This document shows, piece by piece, positions 35,072-44,417 of a stretch of 64,000 bases of DNA. The stretch spans positions 1,426,001-1,490,000 of the forward strand of contig NZ_MJIG01000004.1 in assembly GCF_001940245.1 (NCBI RefSeq), written 5' to 3'. Origin of the DNA: Anaerostipes sp. 992a (GTDB taxonomy: Bacteria; Bacillota; Clostridia; Lachnospirales; Lachnospiraceae). The notes beneath the pieces are model-generated. The model worked only from the letters and a program-made list of their open reading frames with translations, ran no database searches and had not been told where the DNA came from. Numbering within the stretch: the stretch's first letter is position 1; every line of letters begins with the position of its first letter. Both the position numbers and the translations under genes were made by a program.

Positions 35072-35584
35072 TTAATTTTCTATTATCTTTCTTAGTTTTA
35101 TTAGGATTCTGGCTTTGCGTTTGTTTACAACGCTCTGGGTTATGCCCAACCTCGCCCCGACTTCACGCTCGGAAAGTCCGTCAAAAAAGATTGCCTGTAT
35201 CAGCTCCTGTTCACTATCCGACAGCAAAGGCAGGGCGGCTTTCAGCCTGTCCACCATGACCGCATTGACAACGGTTTCTGCAATGTCCACCGCTTCATCA
35301 GTGATAAAGTCCAGAGGATTCCCCTCGCTGTCCGTAAATCCGTCGAGAGATAGCAGTCTATTCTTTGTATCTAATTTTTGCAGATAACGCCACCGTTCCT
35401 TGTCACGGTAGAAGTCTGTGTATTGCTCCCTCACGACTTCAAGCAGACAGCCTTGAATGGGGATAAACAGCTTGTCCATATAGGTCTGGTCGGATTCCCT
35501 GCAACGGCAGAACTCCGTGTAGGATAATTCCACATAGCCGCCACTTTCTCTGATATATACCTTTCTTGGTGCATATTTCACCAT
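35072..35584 (-). CDS. Sigma-70-like regulator of the transposon
   Basis: 170 residues from ATG 35584 (TGGGAGGTATTT). The N-terminal part begins MVKYAPRKVYIRESGGYVELSY; the C-terminal region 4 HTH is LPLLSDSEQELIQAIFFDGLSEREVGARLGITQSVVNKRKARILIKLRKII. It is similar in size and layout to the Orf7-type sigma factor of Tn916, which drives element genes. It is first in the minus-strand group after the IS200 insertion. Confidence 0.8.
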   Translation of the reverse strand: MVKYAPRKVYIRESGGYVELSYTEFCRCRESDQTYMDKLFIPIQGCLLEVVREQYTDFYRDKERWRYLQKLDTKNRLLSLDGFTDSEGNPLDFITDEAVDIAETVVNAVMVDRLKAALPLLSDSEQELIQAIFFDGLSEREVGARLGITQSVVNKRKARILIKLRKIIEN

Positions 35585-35698
35585 AAATACCTCCCATCTG
35601 AATTTTTGAAATGTAAAAAATCCAGATGGAGAGGCGGAGAACGACACCGCATATCAGAAACAGCCCTACGGCACTTTCCAACAAAAATCGACAAATCA

Positions 35699-36412
35699 CA
35701 ACCACCGGCTCAGCCGGTGGTTTGTACTTGCCCTATAAGGGCAAATTACCGGCACTAGAGTCTAAAGACTCATCGAATGGTTCGCCAACTGCAACATCAT
35801 TTACCTATGGAGCCCTAAAGGGCTCATTTTATTTATTTGCTTTTACTGGCTCACCCGTAAACGGGTCAATATACTCTTTTAGTGTCATTTGATCATATTC
35901 TAAATCCTCTTTTAACTGATTTTGAATATACTCTTGTATTTTCTTTGCATTCTTCCCTACAGTATCTACATAATATCCTCGACACCAGAAATGTCTATTT
36001 CCATATTTATACTTTAAATTTGCATGTCGTTCGAATATCATGAGTGTACTTTTTCCCTTTAAATACCCTACAAAACTTGAAACACTTATACTTGGCGGAA
36101 TCCTCACCAGCATATGTACATGATCTGGACAGATTTCTGCCTCCACTATTTCTACACCTTTTCTTTTGCATAGCATACTCAGAATATTAGCTATATCTTG
36201 TTTTAACTTTCCGTATGCCACTTTTCTTCTATATTTTGGTGCAAAAACAATATGATACTTACAATTCCATTTTGTATGTGATAAACTACTAATATCCATT
36301 TGGATAACCTCCTTTGATTTTATGTGGTTGGCGAACCAACATAATTATATCATTGGAGGTTTTTTACTGTAAGCTGAAGCAATGCTGACTCACCGGCTGA
36401 GCCGGTGGTTTC
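35699..36412 (-). mobile_element. IS200-type insertion sequence
   Basis: A single Y1 transposase gene flanked by near-identical palindromes, ACCGGCTCAGCCGGT at about 35703 and ACCGGCTGAGCCGGT at about 36393. There is a further hairpin GGTTGGCGAACC upstream of the gene, as in IS200/IS605 subterminal recognition hairpins. There is no tnpB. The exact cleavage sites are not determined. Confidence 0.75.
35829..36299 (-). CDS. tnpA: IS200/IS605 family transposase TnpA (HUH, Y1)
   Basis: 156 residues with HUH motif CPDHVHMLVRIPP, the N-terminal HTKWNCKYHIVFAPKYRR and the catalytic Tyr in KKIQEYIQNQ. It moves single-stranded copies of the IS. It appears complete, with RBS CAAAGGAGGTTATCC upstream. 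Confidence 0.93.
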   Translation of the reverse strand: MDISSLSHTKWNCKYHIVFAPKYRRKVAYGKLKQDIANILSMLCKRKGVEIVEAEICPDHVHMLVRIPPSISVSSFVGYLKGKSTLMIFERHANLKYKYGNRHFWCRGYYVDTVGKNAKKIQEYIQNQLKEDLEYDQMTLKEYIDPFTGEPVKANK

Positions 36413-36805
36413 TTTGTTCCTCAAAGTTTCGTTTCTCTGCCTGAGAAACTCCACAATGATGAACAGGCTTAAAGCCTAACAAAGAAAAACCGCAAAGGCT
36501 CTGTGACCTTTACGGTTATAGGAAATAGTAATTCTATTGTATGGAGATTGTACTTCTACTTTCAAGGTGAGAAGTACCGTTGCACTGGCAGAAATTTTTT
36601 TAACTGGTTTCCTGCCGTTCTCTGATATGCTATGTATTGATAAATTTTGCTTCGTATGAGCAGATAGATAACTGCCCGAAAAAAGGACATAAAAAAATCC
36701 CTCCAAATTTAAAAACAAATTCAGAGGGTAATTTAGGGTATAACAAAATAACCCACCCGAATATCGTTTTTTTTATTTGGTGAGTTTGTTCTTTCAAATA
36801 CGAAA

Positions 36806-36853
36806 CAAAAAGAGCCGATGATTCGTGAATTGTTCCACAATTTCATCGGCTCT
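36806..36853 (-). terminator. Terminator after the tet/KTR genes
   Basis: AGCCGATGA / TCATCGGCT stem; the minus strand continues CTTTTTGTTTCG. It follows the KTR gene stop by 7 bp. The stretch 36413-36805 has no convincing gene. Confidence 0.8.
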
Positions 36854-36858
36854 GCGTC

Positions 36859-37029
36859 TTAAGCGTCTGGCTCTTTGATGACAGTTATCTTCAAGTTGTC
36901 AACTTTAATCAATCTTTCTTGTCTGCATTTTGGACAATAAAGGGGATAATTCTCCAAAACAGTGTCCTTCCTAATTTTATTACGGGTTTTGCTCCCACAA
37001 ACAGGACACAATATCCATTCGCATTTCAT
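36859..37029 (-). CDS. Cysteine-rich KTR domain protein
   Basis: 56 residues, MKCEWILCPVCGSKTRNKIRKDTVLENYPLYCPKCRQERLIKVDN..EPDA. A CxxC...CxxC zinc ribbon surrounds the K-T-R motif. It is regularly found just after ribosomal-protection tet genes in Firmicute elements. It may bind nucleic acid; the role is unknown. An alternative ATG lies one codon upstream. Confidence 0.8.
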   Translation of the reverse strand: MKCEWILCPVCGSKTRNKIRKDTVLENYPLYCPKCRQERLIKVDNLKITVIKEPDA

Positions 37030-37083
37030 CATAATTAGTCTCTAATCCTTTCAAATCTCATTTTATATGACTTTTGCAAGCTG

Positions 37084-39003
37084 TTAAGCTAACTTGTGGA
37101 ACATATGCCGAACCTTATCTATACGGCTATTCGGGCGGCGGGGTTGGCAAATAAATTTACCAATAGCTGGCTGGTATCCTTTTAACTCTGTCAAGCAGAC
37201 TCCCTGCCCATTTGTGAAATAAGTTAAATCGTTCCTGTATTCTTGAATACATCTAGCAGGGATTTCTCCTTTCAGAATGACCTCGTCATTCTTTATCTGA
37301 GTACTTACAATATCTGCACAATACCTTGGAGCATCATGATACGCCCGTGAGAGATATTCCTGCGGTGCATAAATTTCAAAGTGGAGATATGGCTCTAATA
37401 GTTCTGTCCCTGCTTTTTTTAAAGCCTGCTCCAATACGATAGGGGAAAGCAGCCGAAAGTCTGCGGGGGTACTTACAGGACTATAATACAATCCATATTC
37501 AAAACAGATTTTACAGTCTGTCACTTTCCATCCATACAGCCCCTGCTCGCAGCCATAAAGAACCCCCTCCATAACCGCATTTTGGAACGATTGATTTAAA
37601 TATCCAAGTGAAACTCTGCTTTCATACTGCACTCCGCTTCCAATAGGGAGCGGCTCTATGGACAACCCGACAGAAGCCCAGAAAGGATTTGGCGGGACTT
37701 CTATGTGGATGGTATATTCTGCTTTTCTAAGCGGTCTTTCCAGATAAATAACCGAAGGCTCTTTCATAGCCACGCCCACATGATATTTTTCTTCTAATAG
37801 CGAACAAATAACTTCTAACTGTACTTTTCCCAAAAAAGATAACATAATCTCATGTGTAACAGTATCAATGTCAAAATGCAAAAGAGGGTCTGTATCAGCA
37901 ATCTCTGCGAGGGCATTTAACAGGGCTTCCCTTTGCTCCGGCTTTTGCGGCTCTACCGTTGTCCGAAGTAATGGCATGGGATTATCAATCCATGTTTTGT
38001 GAGGCAGGAGTTTTTCATTTCCCAGAATGTCGTTCAGTTTCAAAGTATCATCAGCTAAAATAACAATTTCTCCCGGACAGGCATGGTCAGCCGGGACGAT
38101 TTCACCATTTGACGGAATACACATTTCTGTGATTTTTATTTTCTCTTTTTCAGATATTCTAATAACATCCCTCAAATGCAATGTTCCGCTATATATACGC
38201 ACATAAACAAAACGCCGCCTTTTCTCTGAATATTCAATCTTAAAAACCTGCCCGCATAGTTCAGATTGACCTTCAGGCGTTGATGAATAAAATTTACTGG
38301 CAATTACTTCTATAAGCTGCCGAATCCCCAGATTGTTTTTAGCGCTTCCGTGATAAACGGGAAATAACGTTCCGTTTTGGAATCTCCTGTTTTCTTCCTG
38401 TTCCAGTTCTGACATTTTAAACGGTTTCCCTGACATATATTTCTCTAATAGTTCATCGTTTCCCATAATTACCGCATCCCACTGTTCCATATCGTCATTG
38501 TCCGTTACATTTATATGGGGATGCTGCCCAACCTTTTGCTTCACTATAATTTCCGAAGAAAGCTTTGCTTTCATTTCCCGATATACCATTGGCAAATCAA
38601 TCCCCTCTTGGTCAATTTTATTGATGAAAAAAATTGTCGGAATCTTCATTATCTGTAGTGCATGAAACAGTATACGGGTCTGTGCCTGTATGCCATCCTT
38701 TGCAGAAACTAATAATACTGCTCCGTCTAATACGGATAAAGAACGGTATACTTCCGCCAAAAAATCCATATGGCCTGGCGTATCTATAATGTTGACTTTT
38801 ACATCCTCCCACTGAAAAGATGTCACTGCTGTCTGGATAGTGATTCCCCTTTGACGCTCCAAATTCATTGTATCTGTCCTTGTTGTGCCTTCATCTACGC
38901 TCCCTAGTTCTGCAATTGCACCACTGGTATACAATAAACTTTCCGTTAATGTTGTCTTTCCTGCGTCAACGTGAGCCAGAATGCCTAAGTTAATTATTTT
39001 CAT
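37084..39003 (-). CDS. tet(O/32/O): Tetracycline resistance ribosomal protection protein, Tet(O/32/O)-type mosaic
   Basis: 639-residue EF-G-like GTPase that dislodges tetracycline from the ribosome. G motifs: [18 protein letters not shown]. By recall of the reference proteins, residues up to about ITEM and from about [13 protein letters not shown] to the end follow Tet(O). The middle ([63 protein letters not shown]) follows Tet(32). That is the known O/32/O mosaic. RBS AGGAGG precedes the ATG at 39003. Complete and probably functional. Confidence 0.88.
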   Translation of the reverse strand: MKIINLGILAHVDAGKTTLTESLLYTSGAIAELGSVDEGTTRTDTMNLERQRGITIQTAVTSFQWEDVKVNIIDTPGHMDFLAEVYRSLSVLDGAVLLVSAKDGIQAQTRILFHALQIMKIPTIFFINKIDQEGIDLPMVYREMKAKLSSEIIVKQKVGQHPHINVTDNDDMEQWDAVIMGNDELLEKYMSGKPFKMSELEQEENRRFQNGTLFPVYHGSAKNNLGIRQLIEVIASKFYSSTPEGQSELCGQVFKIEYSEKRRRFVYVRIYSGTLHLRDVIRISEKEKIKITEMCIPSNGEIVPADHACPGEIVILADDTLKLNDILGNEKLLPHKTWIDNPMPLLRTTVEPQKPEQREALLNALAEIADTDPLLHFDIDTVTHEIMLSFLGKVQLEVICSLLEEKYHVGVAMKEPSVIYLERPLRKAEYTIHIEVPPNPFWASVGLSIEPLPIGSGVQYESRVSLGYLNQSFQNAVMEGVLYGCEQGLYGWKVTDCKICFEYGLYYSPVSTPADFRLLSPIVLEQALKKAGTELLEPYLHFEIYAPQEYLSRAYHDAPRYCADIVSTQIKNDEVILKGEIPARCIQEYRNDLTYFTNGQGVCLTELKGYQPAIGKFICQPRRPNSRIDKVRHMFHKLA

Positions 39004-39009
39004 GTGATT

Positions 39010-39251
39010 TTCCTCCTATCAACACCCAAAAAAGGGCATAAAAATACCCAGTGATAAATACTCCTATCACTGGGTAAATAACTCCAATAGCCCCAAAACA
39101 CTTATATGTTTTCGGGCATATAAAATTACATGATAAAAGTATTCTTAAACTGGGTACAAAAAACTAAGCCCCATATTAAAAGTGAAACGGGACTGCTACT
39201 TTTTGTTCCCACTATCAAATTGACAGTTTATTTAAGAATACCTTGCCGCAT
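39010..39251 (-). promoter_or_regulatory. tet leader with MRQGILK peptide and attenuator hairpins
   Basis: The roughly 290-nt leader starts with a 7-codon ORF (ATG 39251 to TAA 39228, MRQGILK) preceded by AAGGAG. GGTATTCTTAAA of this ORF pairs with TTTAAGAATAC at about 39137-39152. Closer to the gene, ACCCAGTGATA/TATCACTGGGT (39047-39076) is followed by TATTTTTATG. This fits translation-coupled transcription attenuation that lets the gene read through when ribosomes stall. Confidence 0.75.
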
Positions 39252-39283
39252 ATTTATTAACTCCTTGTATAATACTGAATCTA

Positions 39284-39312
39284 ATTATATTCCTTAACCC
39301 TTTATTTGTCAA
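39284..39312 (-). promoter_or_regulatory. tet promoter
   Basis: Consensus TTGACA (39312-39307), 17-bp spacer, TATAAT (39289-39284) on the minus strand, about 30 bp before the leader peptide start. Confidence 0.88.
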
Positions 39313-39369
39313 GCTGACAAACTAAAGCAGAAAAAGCGGCAGGATTTCCCCCTGCCACTAATCATCTGT

Positions 39370-39744
39370 TTATGCAAAAATAATTTCCTTTTCCACAATC
39401 TCCCTCGCACAAGCCCTTATGTTATTGAGGCATCCTGTCCATTCTAAGGCGTTTTCTGCCTTTAGCTGTTCCGTTATGCCCTGTGCCTGTTTCATACCCT
39501 CTATGAGCCTTTCAAAGCGTTCCTGTGCCTGTCTGTTGATGTCGGCAAGGTAGGCGTTTAGCCTGCCGCTTGTAAGAAGATTGGTGTATGTAACTTTACG
39601 GTACTGTTTTAGATAATCTAAATGCCGTTGCCCCCAGATGCCTATTGCCTGTTCTTCTTCGGCGGGTACAGTTAAGCACGGTATCAAATAATCCCCTTGC
39701 CTTTCGTATTTGCCGCCCAGTTCCTCAAATAATGATTTTGCCAT
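39370..39744 (-). CDS. tnpV: TnpV-like transposon protein
   Basis: 124 residues, GDYLIPCLTVPAEEEQAIGIWGQRHLDYLKQYRKVTYTNLLTSGRLNAYLADINRQAQERFERLIEGMKQAQGITE. This is the family named after tnpV of Tn4451. The function is unknown. It lies at the right end of the transposon. A second member is at 59907. Confidence 0.85.
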   Translation of the reverse strand: MAKSLFEELGGKYERQGDYLIPCLTVPAEEEQAIGIWGQRHLDYLKQYRKVTYTNLLTSGRLNAYLADINRQAQERFERLIEGMKQAQGITEQLKAENALEWTGCLNNIRACAREIVEKEIIFA

Positions 39745-39790
39745 TGTCTGTTACCTCCACATTCTTTTTTATTTTGAATGTCCGCAAAAT

Positions 39791-40108
39791 CCGTCCTACA
39801 TCTGTCGCACACACAAGGCTGGCAACATCGTCCCTGGCCATGAGCTTTTTCAGGATACCGAACTGCTTCTTGGTTCCGGAAGAAACCTCATACTGCCAGT
39901 CAGCCGGGAAGATCGGCAGATCAGCATACGCCCACTTGCCGTATTTTGCATCGTAGGCTTCGGGCTGTGCCAACTCCACCAGATGGCCGACACACCAGCT
40001 GACAACATAGCCGTTGCCTTCGAGGTATCCATCTTCACGCTTGTTTGCCCCAAGCACCTTTGCGATACTCTGAGCGACTGAGGGTTTCTCAGCCAATACT
40101 AATTTCAT
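39791..40108 (-). pseudogene. topB: DNA topoisomerase III (topB), truncated by the transposon
   Basis: Starts at ATG 40108 (GGAGCAGATGCGA) with the Toprim domain MKLVLAEKPSVAQSIAKVLGANKREDGYLEGNGYVVSWCVGHLVEL. It runs to VCATDVGR, where EGELIFR should follow. At 39790 the sequence switches to transposon DNA. About 106 of some 690 codons remain, so the active-site Tyr is lost. TopB of this kind is a standard ICE gene. Confidence 0.88.
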
Positions 40109-40176
40109 TCGCATCTGCTCCTTTCCAAAAAAATAAGCAGCCACACACCGTAGTGCATGACTGCTATGTATGAAAC

Positions 40177-41187
40177 TTATTCAATGTATTGTCTCAGTAT
40201 TTCTTCCTCGTTTCCGATTATCAAATGACTTGATGATCGGGCTATTGCAGAATTGTATTCTCTTACAGCTTCCACCGAAACATCAATCTGTCTCTCTGTA
40301 TTATCTCCGTTTATCACCAGTGCTTTTGTAGGTGATATAGGATAAAAAAATGTCAGCTCAGTAGTCTCAGCTAAATCATTATCGTAATCACATTTGAGGT
40401 TAATAATAGGTTGATCCGATGTAATAAATGGAATTGCTGTATTGTTATTAAGCAGTGCAATCGTAGTCTCTTTGCTCATCAACGAATATGCTAACGATGT
40501 TTGAATATGCCAAAAGAAAAATACCGACAGGTTTTCTAAATTCACCTTACTCAAGTCAATTCCGACTTTTGCAAAATCGAGTTTTTTGATTGAATCCCCA
40601 AACTGCTTCATCCAGCGCTCTTTTAATGGTAATGTTCTGAAATACTGGATACATATATCACTCAAAAAGTTGAACCGGTCATTTCTATCCAGATTATAGT
40701 AGAATCCTATTCCTTGCTCATCTATTATTCTGAAATACTTAACTAATTCACCCTCTATATCACAATAGAAATCTTCCATATTGTTATTCTTTTGAACACG
40801 AATAATCTGTTCGCACTTAGAGATTTCATGACGCAAATCATCAGGAATATTATTTTCCGTTCCAAATCGCTTTATCGCAGCTTGTTTCATTATATCAAGA
40901 TTTTTTTGATTTTCAATCGGGAGAAGATAAGTCTCAATGAAAAACTTCATCTGCTCACGAACAACTGGACTCATAGTCTGCAAATAACAATCCAATAGCT
41001 TTTTTTCGTCTGAATTTAAGCTGTTGATTGTATAAAATGAATTTTTGAAGGCAATGGCTTCAGTTCCAGTCGGAAATAGCTTCTTTCTATCTCTCAGTAC
41101 CCATACTGTATTGTTTTCTTTCCACTTTGATAAGTAAGCTTGAAAAACAAAATGATGTTTCTTTTTTACATTTTCTATCCTTTCCAT
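40177..41187 (-). CDS. DUF4238 family protein (ICE cargo)
   Basis: About 336 residues from ATG 41187 (GAGGTGCAAAGTC). The family signature is an N-terminal KKHHFVFQAYLSKW (HHxxQxYL type) with a C-terminal PFITSDQPIINL and FYPISPTKAL. No enzymatic function is established. DUF4238 genes are scattered in mobile elements. This one sits between topB and the DUF4366 gene, where this ICE family normally has no such gene, so it is probably accessory cargo and possibly a defence factor. It is more AT-rich than the transfer genes. Confidence 0.8.
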   Translation of the reverse strand: MERIENVKKKHHFVFQAYLSKWKENNTVWVLRDRKKLFPTGTEAIAFKNSFYTINSLNSDEKKLLDCYLQTMSPVVREQMKFFIETYLLPIENQKNLDIMKQAAIKRFGTENNIPDDLRHEISKCEQIIRVQKNNNMEDFYCDIEGELVKYFRIIDEQGIGFYYNLDRNDRFNFLSDICIQYFRTLPLKERWMKQFGDSIKKLDFAKVGIDLSKVNLENLSVFFFWHIQTSLAYSLMSKETTIALLNNNTAIPFITSDQPIINLKCDYDNDLAETTELTFFYPISPTKALVINGDNTERQIDVSVEAVREYNSAIARSSSHLIIGNEEEILRQYIE

Positions 41188-41316
41188 GACTTTGCACCTC
41201 ATATTCTTCTATGCTTTCTTTTTATTATAGCGGTTTGTCTCCCAACATCAAACCCAAATAAAAGAGCTATGTAAAAGCAGCCCGAAGGCTGCCCCAGGCA
41301 TCATGCCTGTTACGGA

Positions 41317-42399
41317 TTATACCGGCTCGTTGTCCTCCTCGTCAGCGTCGAAGCCAACATCATCGTCGTCCTCAAAATCCTCGCTGTAGCCGTAGTCCTC
41401 GTCAACGTCTACATAATCAGCGTCAGGGTCAGGCTTTGCCGCTTCTTTTTCTTTCTTCTTTTCCTGCAACTTCTTAAATGCGAAGAAACTACCGCCGCCA
41501 GCAAGCGCAAGCAGAGCAAGGATAGCCGGAATCATATTGGTCTTAGACTTCTCCACAGGCTCAGGCTCTGTGACCTCAGGCTCCGGTTCCGTCTCGGTCG
41601 GTTCTGGAGTGGTCTCAACCACAGGCTCGGTGTACTTGGCAGCATCTTCCTCGCTCATCAGCATCAGTAGGTCGGCTTCGTCCACCTGATTCAAGAAGTG
41701 AACCGTCTCATTTCCTTCATCGTCACGGTCGATGATGATATAAAAGTAATTTCCGTTCTTTGTGACCGCAGTAATAAACTGTTTACCGGTTTTGTCAGGA
41801 GAGCCGACATCATCAACCAGTGTCAGATTGCCATCGGGAGTGAGGGCAGATTCACTGGCGTCTGCGCCGGTGTCCATATTCTGCATGAACATATTCATGA
41901 ACATCATAAGCAGCGCCATATCCATTTCGCTGTTCTGCTCGGCTTCCTCAATCAGCTCCAGATAGTCGCTGTGAACATAGCCATTCTTTTCAGGAACCGT
42001 GATCTGATACCAGTCGCCATCAACACCGATCACCTTTACTTCCTCGCCGGGGCGAAGCTGGTCGATGATCTCATAATCCATGCCTGCACCGGTACGCACA
42101 TTCAGACGGGAACCGTTCGTGACCACCTTGCCGGTACCCATGCCATCGTCCTCGTTTTCCCCGGTATCATACTTCCAGTCCTCGCCGTTAAAGGAGAATA
42201 CCACCGTACCATCTTCATCCACAGATACGCTGTACGATACTTCTTCCGTTTCCTGCTCCGTGGTTTCCGCAGGGGCAGTTTCCACGGTTTCGATACCGGA
42301 AGCCGCTGTCTCATCAGTATAGGCGAGAGCGGTTGTCGAAAACACGCTCATGCAAAGCACAGCCGCCAGAAAAGCGGCACACAGTCTTTTACTCTTCAT
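41317..42399 (-). CDS. CD1107-like DUF4366 membrane protein with SH3 domain
   Basis: 360 residues: signal peptide ([21 protein letters not shown]), Glu/Thr-rich linker, an SH3b domain ([40 protein letters not shown]), the DUF4366 core, a TEPEPE spacer, a transmembrane helix ([20 protein letters not shown]) and an acidic tail. It probably binds peptidoglycan next to the conjugation machine. The start overlaps the DUF4315 gene end by 11 bp. Confidence 0.85.
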   Translation of the reverse strand: MKSKRLCAAFLAAVLCMSVFSTTALAYTDETAASGIETVETAPAETTEQETEEVSYSVSVDEDGTVVFSFNGEDWKYDTGENEDDGMGTGKVVTNGSRLNVRTGAGMDYEIIDQLRPGEEVKVIGVDGDWYQITVPEKNGYVHSDYLELIEEAEQNSEMDMALLMMFMNMFMQNMDTGADASESALTPDGNLTLVDDVGSPDKTGKQFITAVTKNGNYFYIIIDRDDEGNETVHFLNQVDEADLLMLMSEEDAAKYTEPVVETTPEPTETEPEPEVTEPEPVEKSKTNMIPAILALLALAGGGSFFAFKKLQEKKKEKEAAKPDPDADYVDVDEDYGYSEDFEDDDDVGFDADEEDNEPV

Positions 42400-42646
42400 T
42401 CTGCATCTCCTCCTCGTTCATAGCATTGATTGTCTCAGGCTTCGGAGCCATATCCGCAGCAAACATGCGGAGAAGCTCAGAAAGCTGGTCAGGGGTCAGG
42501 TTCGCAGCGTGAACCATTTCATGGATTTCGGAGTTTTCCTCCTCACGGTATCTGCGTTCCAGGTCTTTTACTCTGGCATCCCATTCAGCCCGTTTCCTAC
42601 GGGCTTTCTCAAGGTCTGCACCAATTCTGTCTAATTTTGCACCCAA
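42389..42646 (-). CDS. DUF4315 family protein
   Basis: 85 residues from a TTG at 42646 with AAGGAGGACATTC upstream. It is helical ([44 protein letters not shown]). It is always between the NlpC/P60 gene and the DUF4366 gene in this ICE group. Role unknown, presumably structural. Confidence 0.8.
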   Translation of the reverse strand: MGAKLDRIGADLEKARRKRAEWDARVKDLERRYREEENSEIHEMVHAANLTPDQLSELLRMFAADMAPKPETINAMNEEEMQNEE

Positions 42647-42659
42647 TAGAATGTCCTCC

Positions 42660-44414
42660 TTAATTTCGGATTCTGCCGAAGCAGTAAAAATGCTGTTGCC
42701 AGTAACTTGTTTCAATCGAAGCATAAGAGATCGGGTTTCCACAGTGAATCATCATTCCATTGCCGACATAAATACCAACGTGCGATGCACCGGAGGTATC
42801 ATAAGTGCCTTGGAAGAAGATGAGGTCTCCAGGTTTTGCAGAGCTTCGAGGAATAATGTCACATACACCCATCAGACCGTTTGCGGTCAATCTGCCAACG
42901 CTCCAGCCATTGCCGCAGTTATTGATGACCCACGAAACAAAACCGGAGCAGTCAAAGGAAGTGGAGGGGCTGCTTCCACCCCATACATACGGGTATCCCA
43001 GATACTTCTCGGCTTCCCGGATCATGTTGGCAAATCGGGTATCCGTCAGAGCTTCGCCCGGAATGTCATAGTCGGTGTATTCGCCGGTGACTGCATAAAT
43101 GTCGTCCCCAAAGATGTCCGGGCGGTTCCCGCTTGTCTGGAGAAGTACACGGTATCGCTCCATTTCATCCTCTGTCAGACCGGAGTTTCCGATTACACGG
43201 TTCAAGCCCTTGTTTACCAGCTTCACATTCAGGATATAATACTCATACTCAACCTCAACTTCGTACTCATATTCCTCTGTCGTGGTCTCGCCGGTTTCCG
43301 GGTCTGTGGATGTCGATGTGCCGGTACGGGTCTCTGTACGGGTTCGGATTTCCACTTCTTCTGTCAAAATCAGCTCATACTGCTGATCGAACAGCCACCG
43401 CAGAGTGCTTTGCACTTCCTCACGGGTGTAATCCTCAAACTTCACCGTCAGATATGCCGCCAGCTCATAGGGATTGTGGTTGATCTCATCAAGGTCATAA
43501 CGGTATTCATCATAACCGCTGTGAGTGCGCTCAATGTTGTTGATCTGATTTCTCAAGGCGGCTTCCAGAGCCTTGTAGTCATTGTCTGCCCCGATGATGT
43601 CCTCGTCCTTGGCAGTAAAAGAAGTTCCCAGAATCACCTGCGTTCCACCCTGAAACATGGCAGCACAAGAGGAAAACATACTGGAAATAACCATAAAAAG
43701 CAGTCCCGCCACCAGAACAAGCAGAATGGCTTTGGAGTGCGTGGTACAAAACTCCGTGACTCTTTCTGTGATTGTCTTGGCTCCCTGGGCTGCTTTTTCC
43801 GCACCCTTGGCAGCTGTTGTCTTTGCCGTACTGTTACCGGCTTTAGCAGCTGCGTATTCTTTCTTGATTGCCTGTTTCTGCCGCCAGCGGGAAAACGGGT
43901 TGGAACCGGCATCCGGATTGTCCTTCTTGAACTTCTCATAAAGGGCATCCACATTGGCTTTATCTGACTTTTGCACCAACTTATCAGCCTTATCATGAGC
44001 TTTCAGCTTGTGGCTGTAGATGGCGTGATCGATGGTGTAGGCAGTGGATTCCACTGCCCTTGTCGTTTCCTGTGCGGACTGAACACCGACATTATCATCT
44101 TCATACTCCGATACCGCCCGATGCACCTTGGATGTGAGTGTCACAGCCGTACCACGGGTGGCAAGCTGTTTTGCCGAAGATGGACGATCCACAGCCACGC
44201 TGTTGTCTGCCTTGCCGAAACGGAGCTTTGCTTTCCGGGAACCGGCGGCATCCGTTTCCTGACGCAGCTTGGTTGCCTTCTTTTTGGAAGCCAGCTTATC
44301 CACCGCTTTTTCTGCTTTGTCAGCCGCTTTATCCGCACGGTCAGCAGCTTTTTTCACCTGAGAATCCGCAAGGTCATCTTCGGTGAAACGGAGTCGTGTC
44401 GGTTTCTTCGCCAT
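42660..44414 (-). CDS. CD1108-like NlpC/P60 cell-wall hydrolase of the ICE
   Basis: 584 residues. A long charged Ala/Lys-rich cytoplasmic N-terminus precedes a membrane helix (AILLVLVAGLLFMVISSMF), an extracellular linker with a Glu/Tyr/Thr-rich stretch, and a C-terminal C40 peptidase. The catalytic Cys is in SFDCSGFVSWVINN and the His in ASHVGIYVGNGMMIH. It opens peptidoglycan for the mating channel, like Orf14 of Tn916. It starts 4 bp after VirB4. Confidence 0.88.
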   Translation of the reverse strand: MAKKPTRLRFTEDDLADSQVKKAADRADKAADKAEKAVDKLASKKKATKLRQETDAAGSRKAKLRFGKADNSVAVDRPSSAKQLATRGTAVTLTSKVHRAVSEYEDDNVGVQSAQETTRAVESTAYTIDHAIYSHKLKAHDKADKLVQKSDKANVDALYEKFKKDNPDAGSNPFSRWRQKQAIKKEYAAAKAGNSTAKTTAAKGAEKAAQGAKTITERVTEFCTTHSKAILLVLVAGLLFMVISSMFSSCAAMFQGGTQVILGTSFTAKDEDIIGADNDYKALEAALRNQINNIERTHSGYDEYRYDLDEINHNPYELAAYLTVKFEDYTREEVQSTLRWLFDQQYELILTEEVEIRTRTETRTGTSTSTDPETGETTTEEYEYEVEVEYEYYILNVKLVNKGLNRVIGNSGLTEDEMERYRVLLQTSGNRPDIFGDDIYAVTGEYTDYDIPGEALTDTRFANMIREAEKYLGYPYVWGGSSPSTSFDCSGFVSWVINNCGNGWSVGRLTANGLMGVCDIIPRSSAKPGDLIFFQGTYDTSGASHVGIYVGNGMMIHCGNPISYASIETSYWQQHFYCFGRIRN

Positions 44415-44417
44415 GCC

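Larger units (their letters stand above)
26165..39790. mobile_element. Tn4451-like mobilizable transposon carrying tet(O/32/O)-type resistance
   Basis: The ends are imperfect inverted repeats: ATTTTTTGCGGACAG reading inward from 26170 and ATTTTGCGGACATTC reading inward from 39790. The large serine recombinase gene sits against the left end and tnpV against the right, as in the Tn4451/Tn4453 group. Modules are partition/regulation (ParB, PC4-like), mobilization (MobV relaxase plus oriT), a RepA-like ATPase with iterons, sigma-like regulators, tetracycline resistance and tnpV. Secondary insertions are a group IIC intron and an IS200 copy. Confidence 0.8.

Noticed and set aside
36476-36718. Frames of 42-80 codons between the IS200 and the KTR gene
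   Set aside because: Two frames compete in the same DNA, the one with an RBS is only 42 codons and neither resembles a known protein; not supported enough to annotate.
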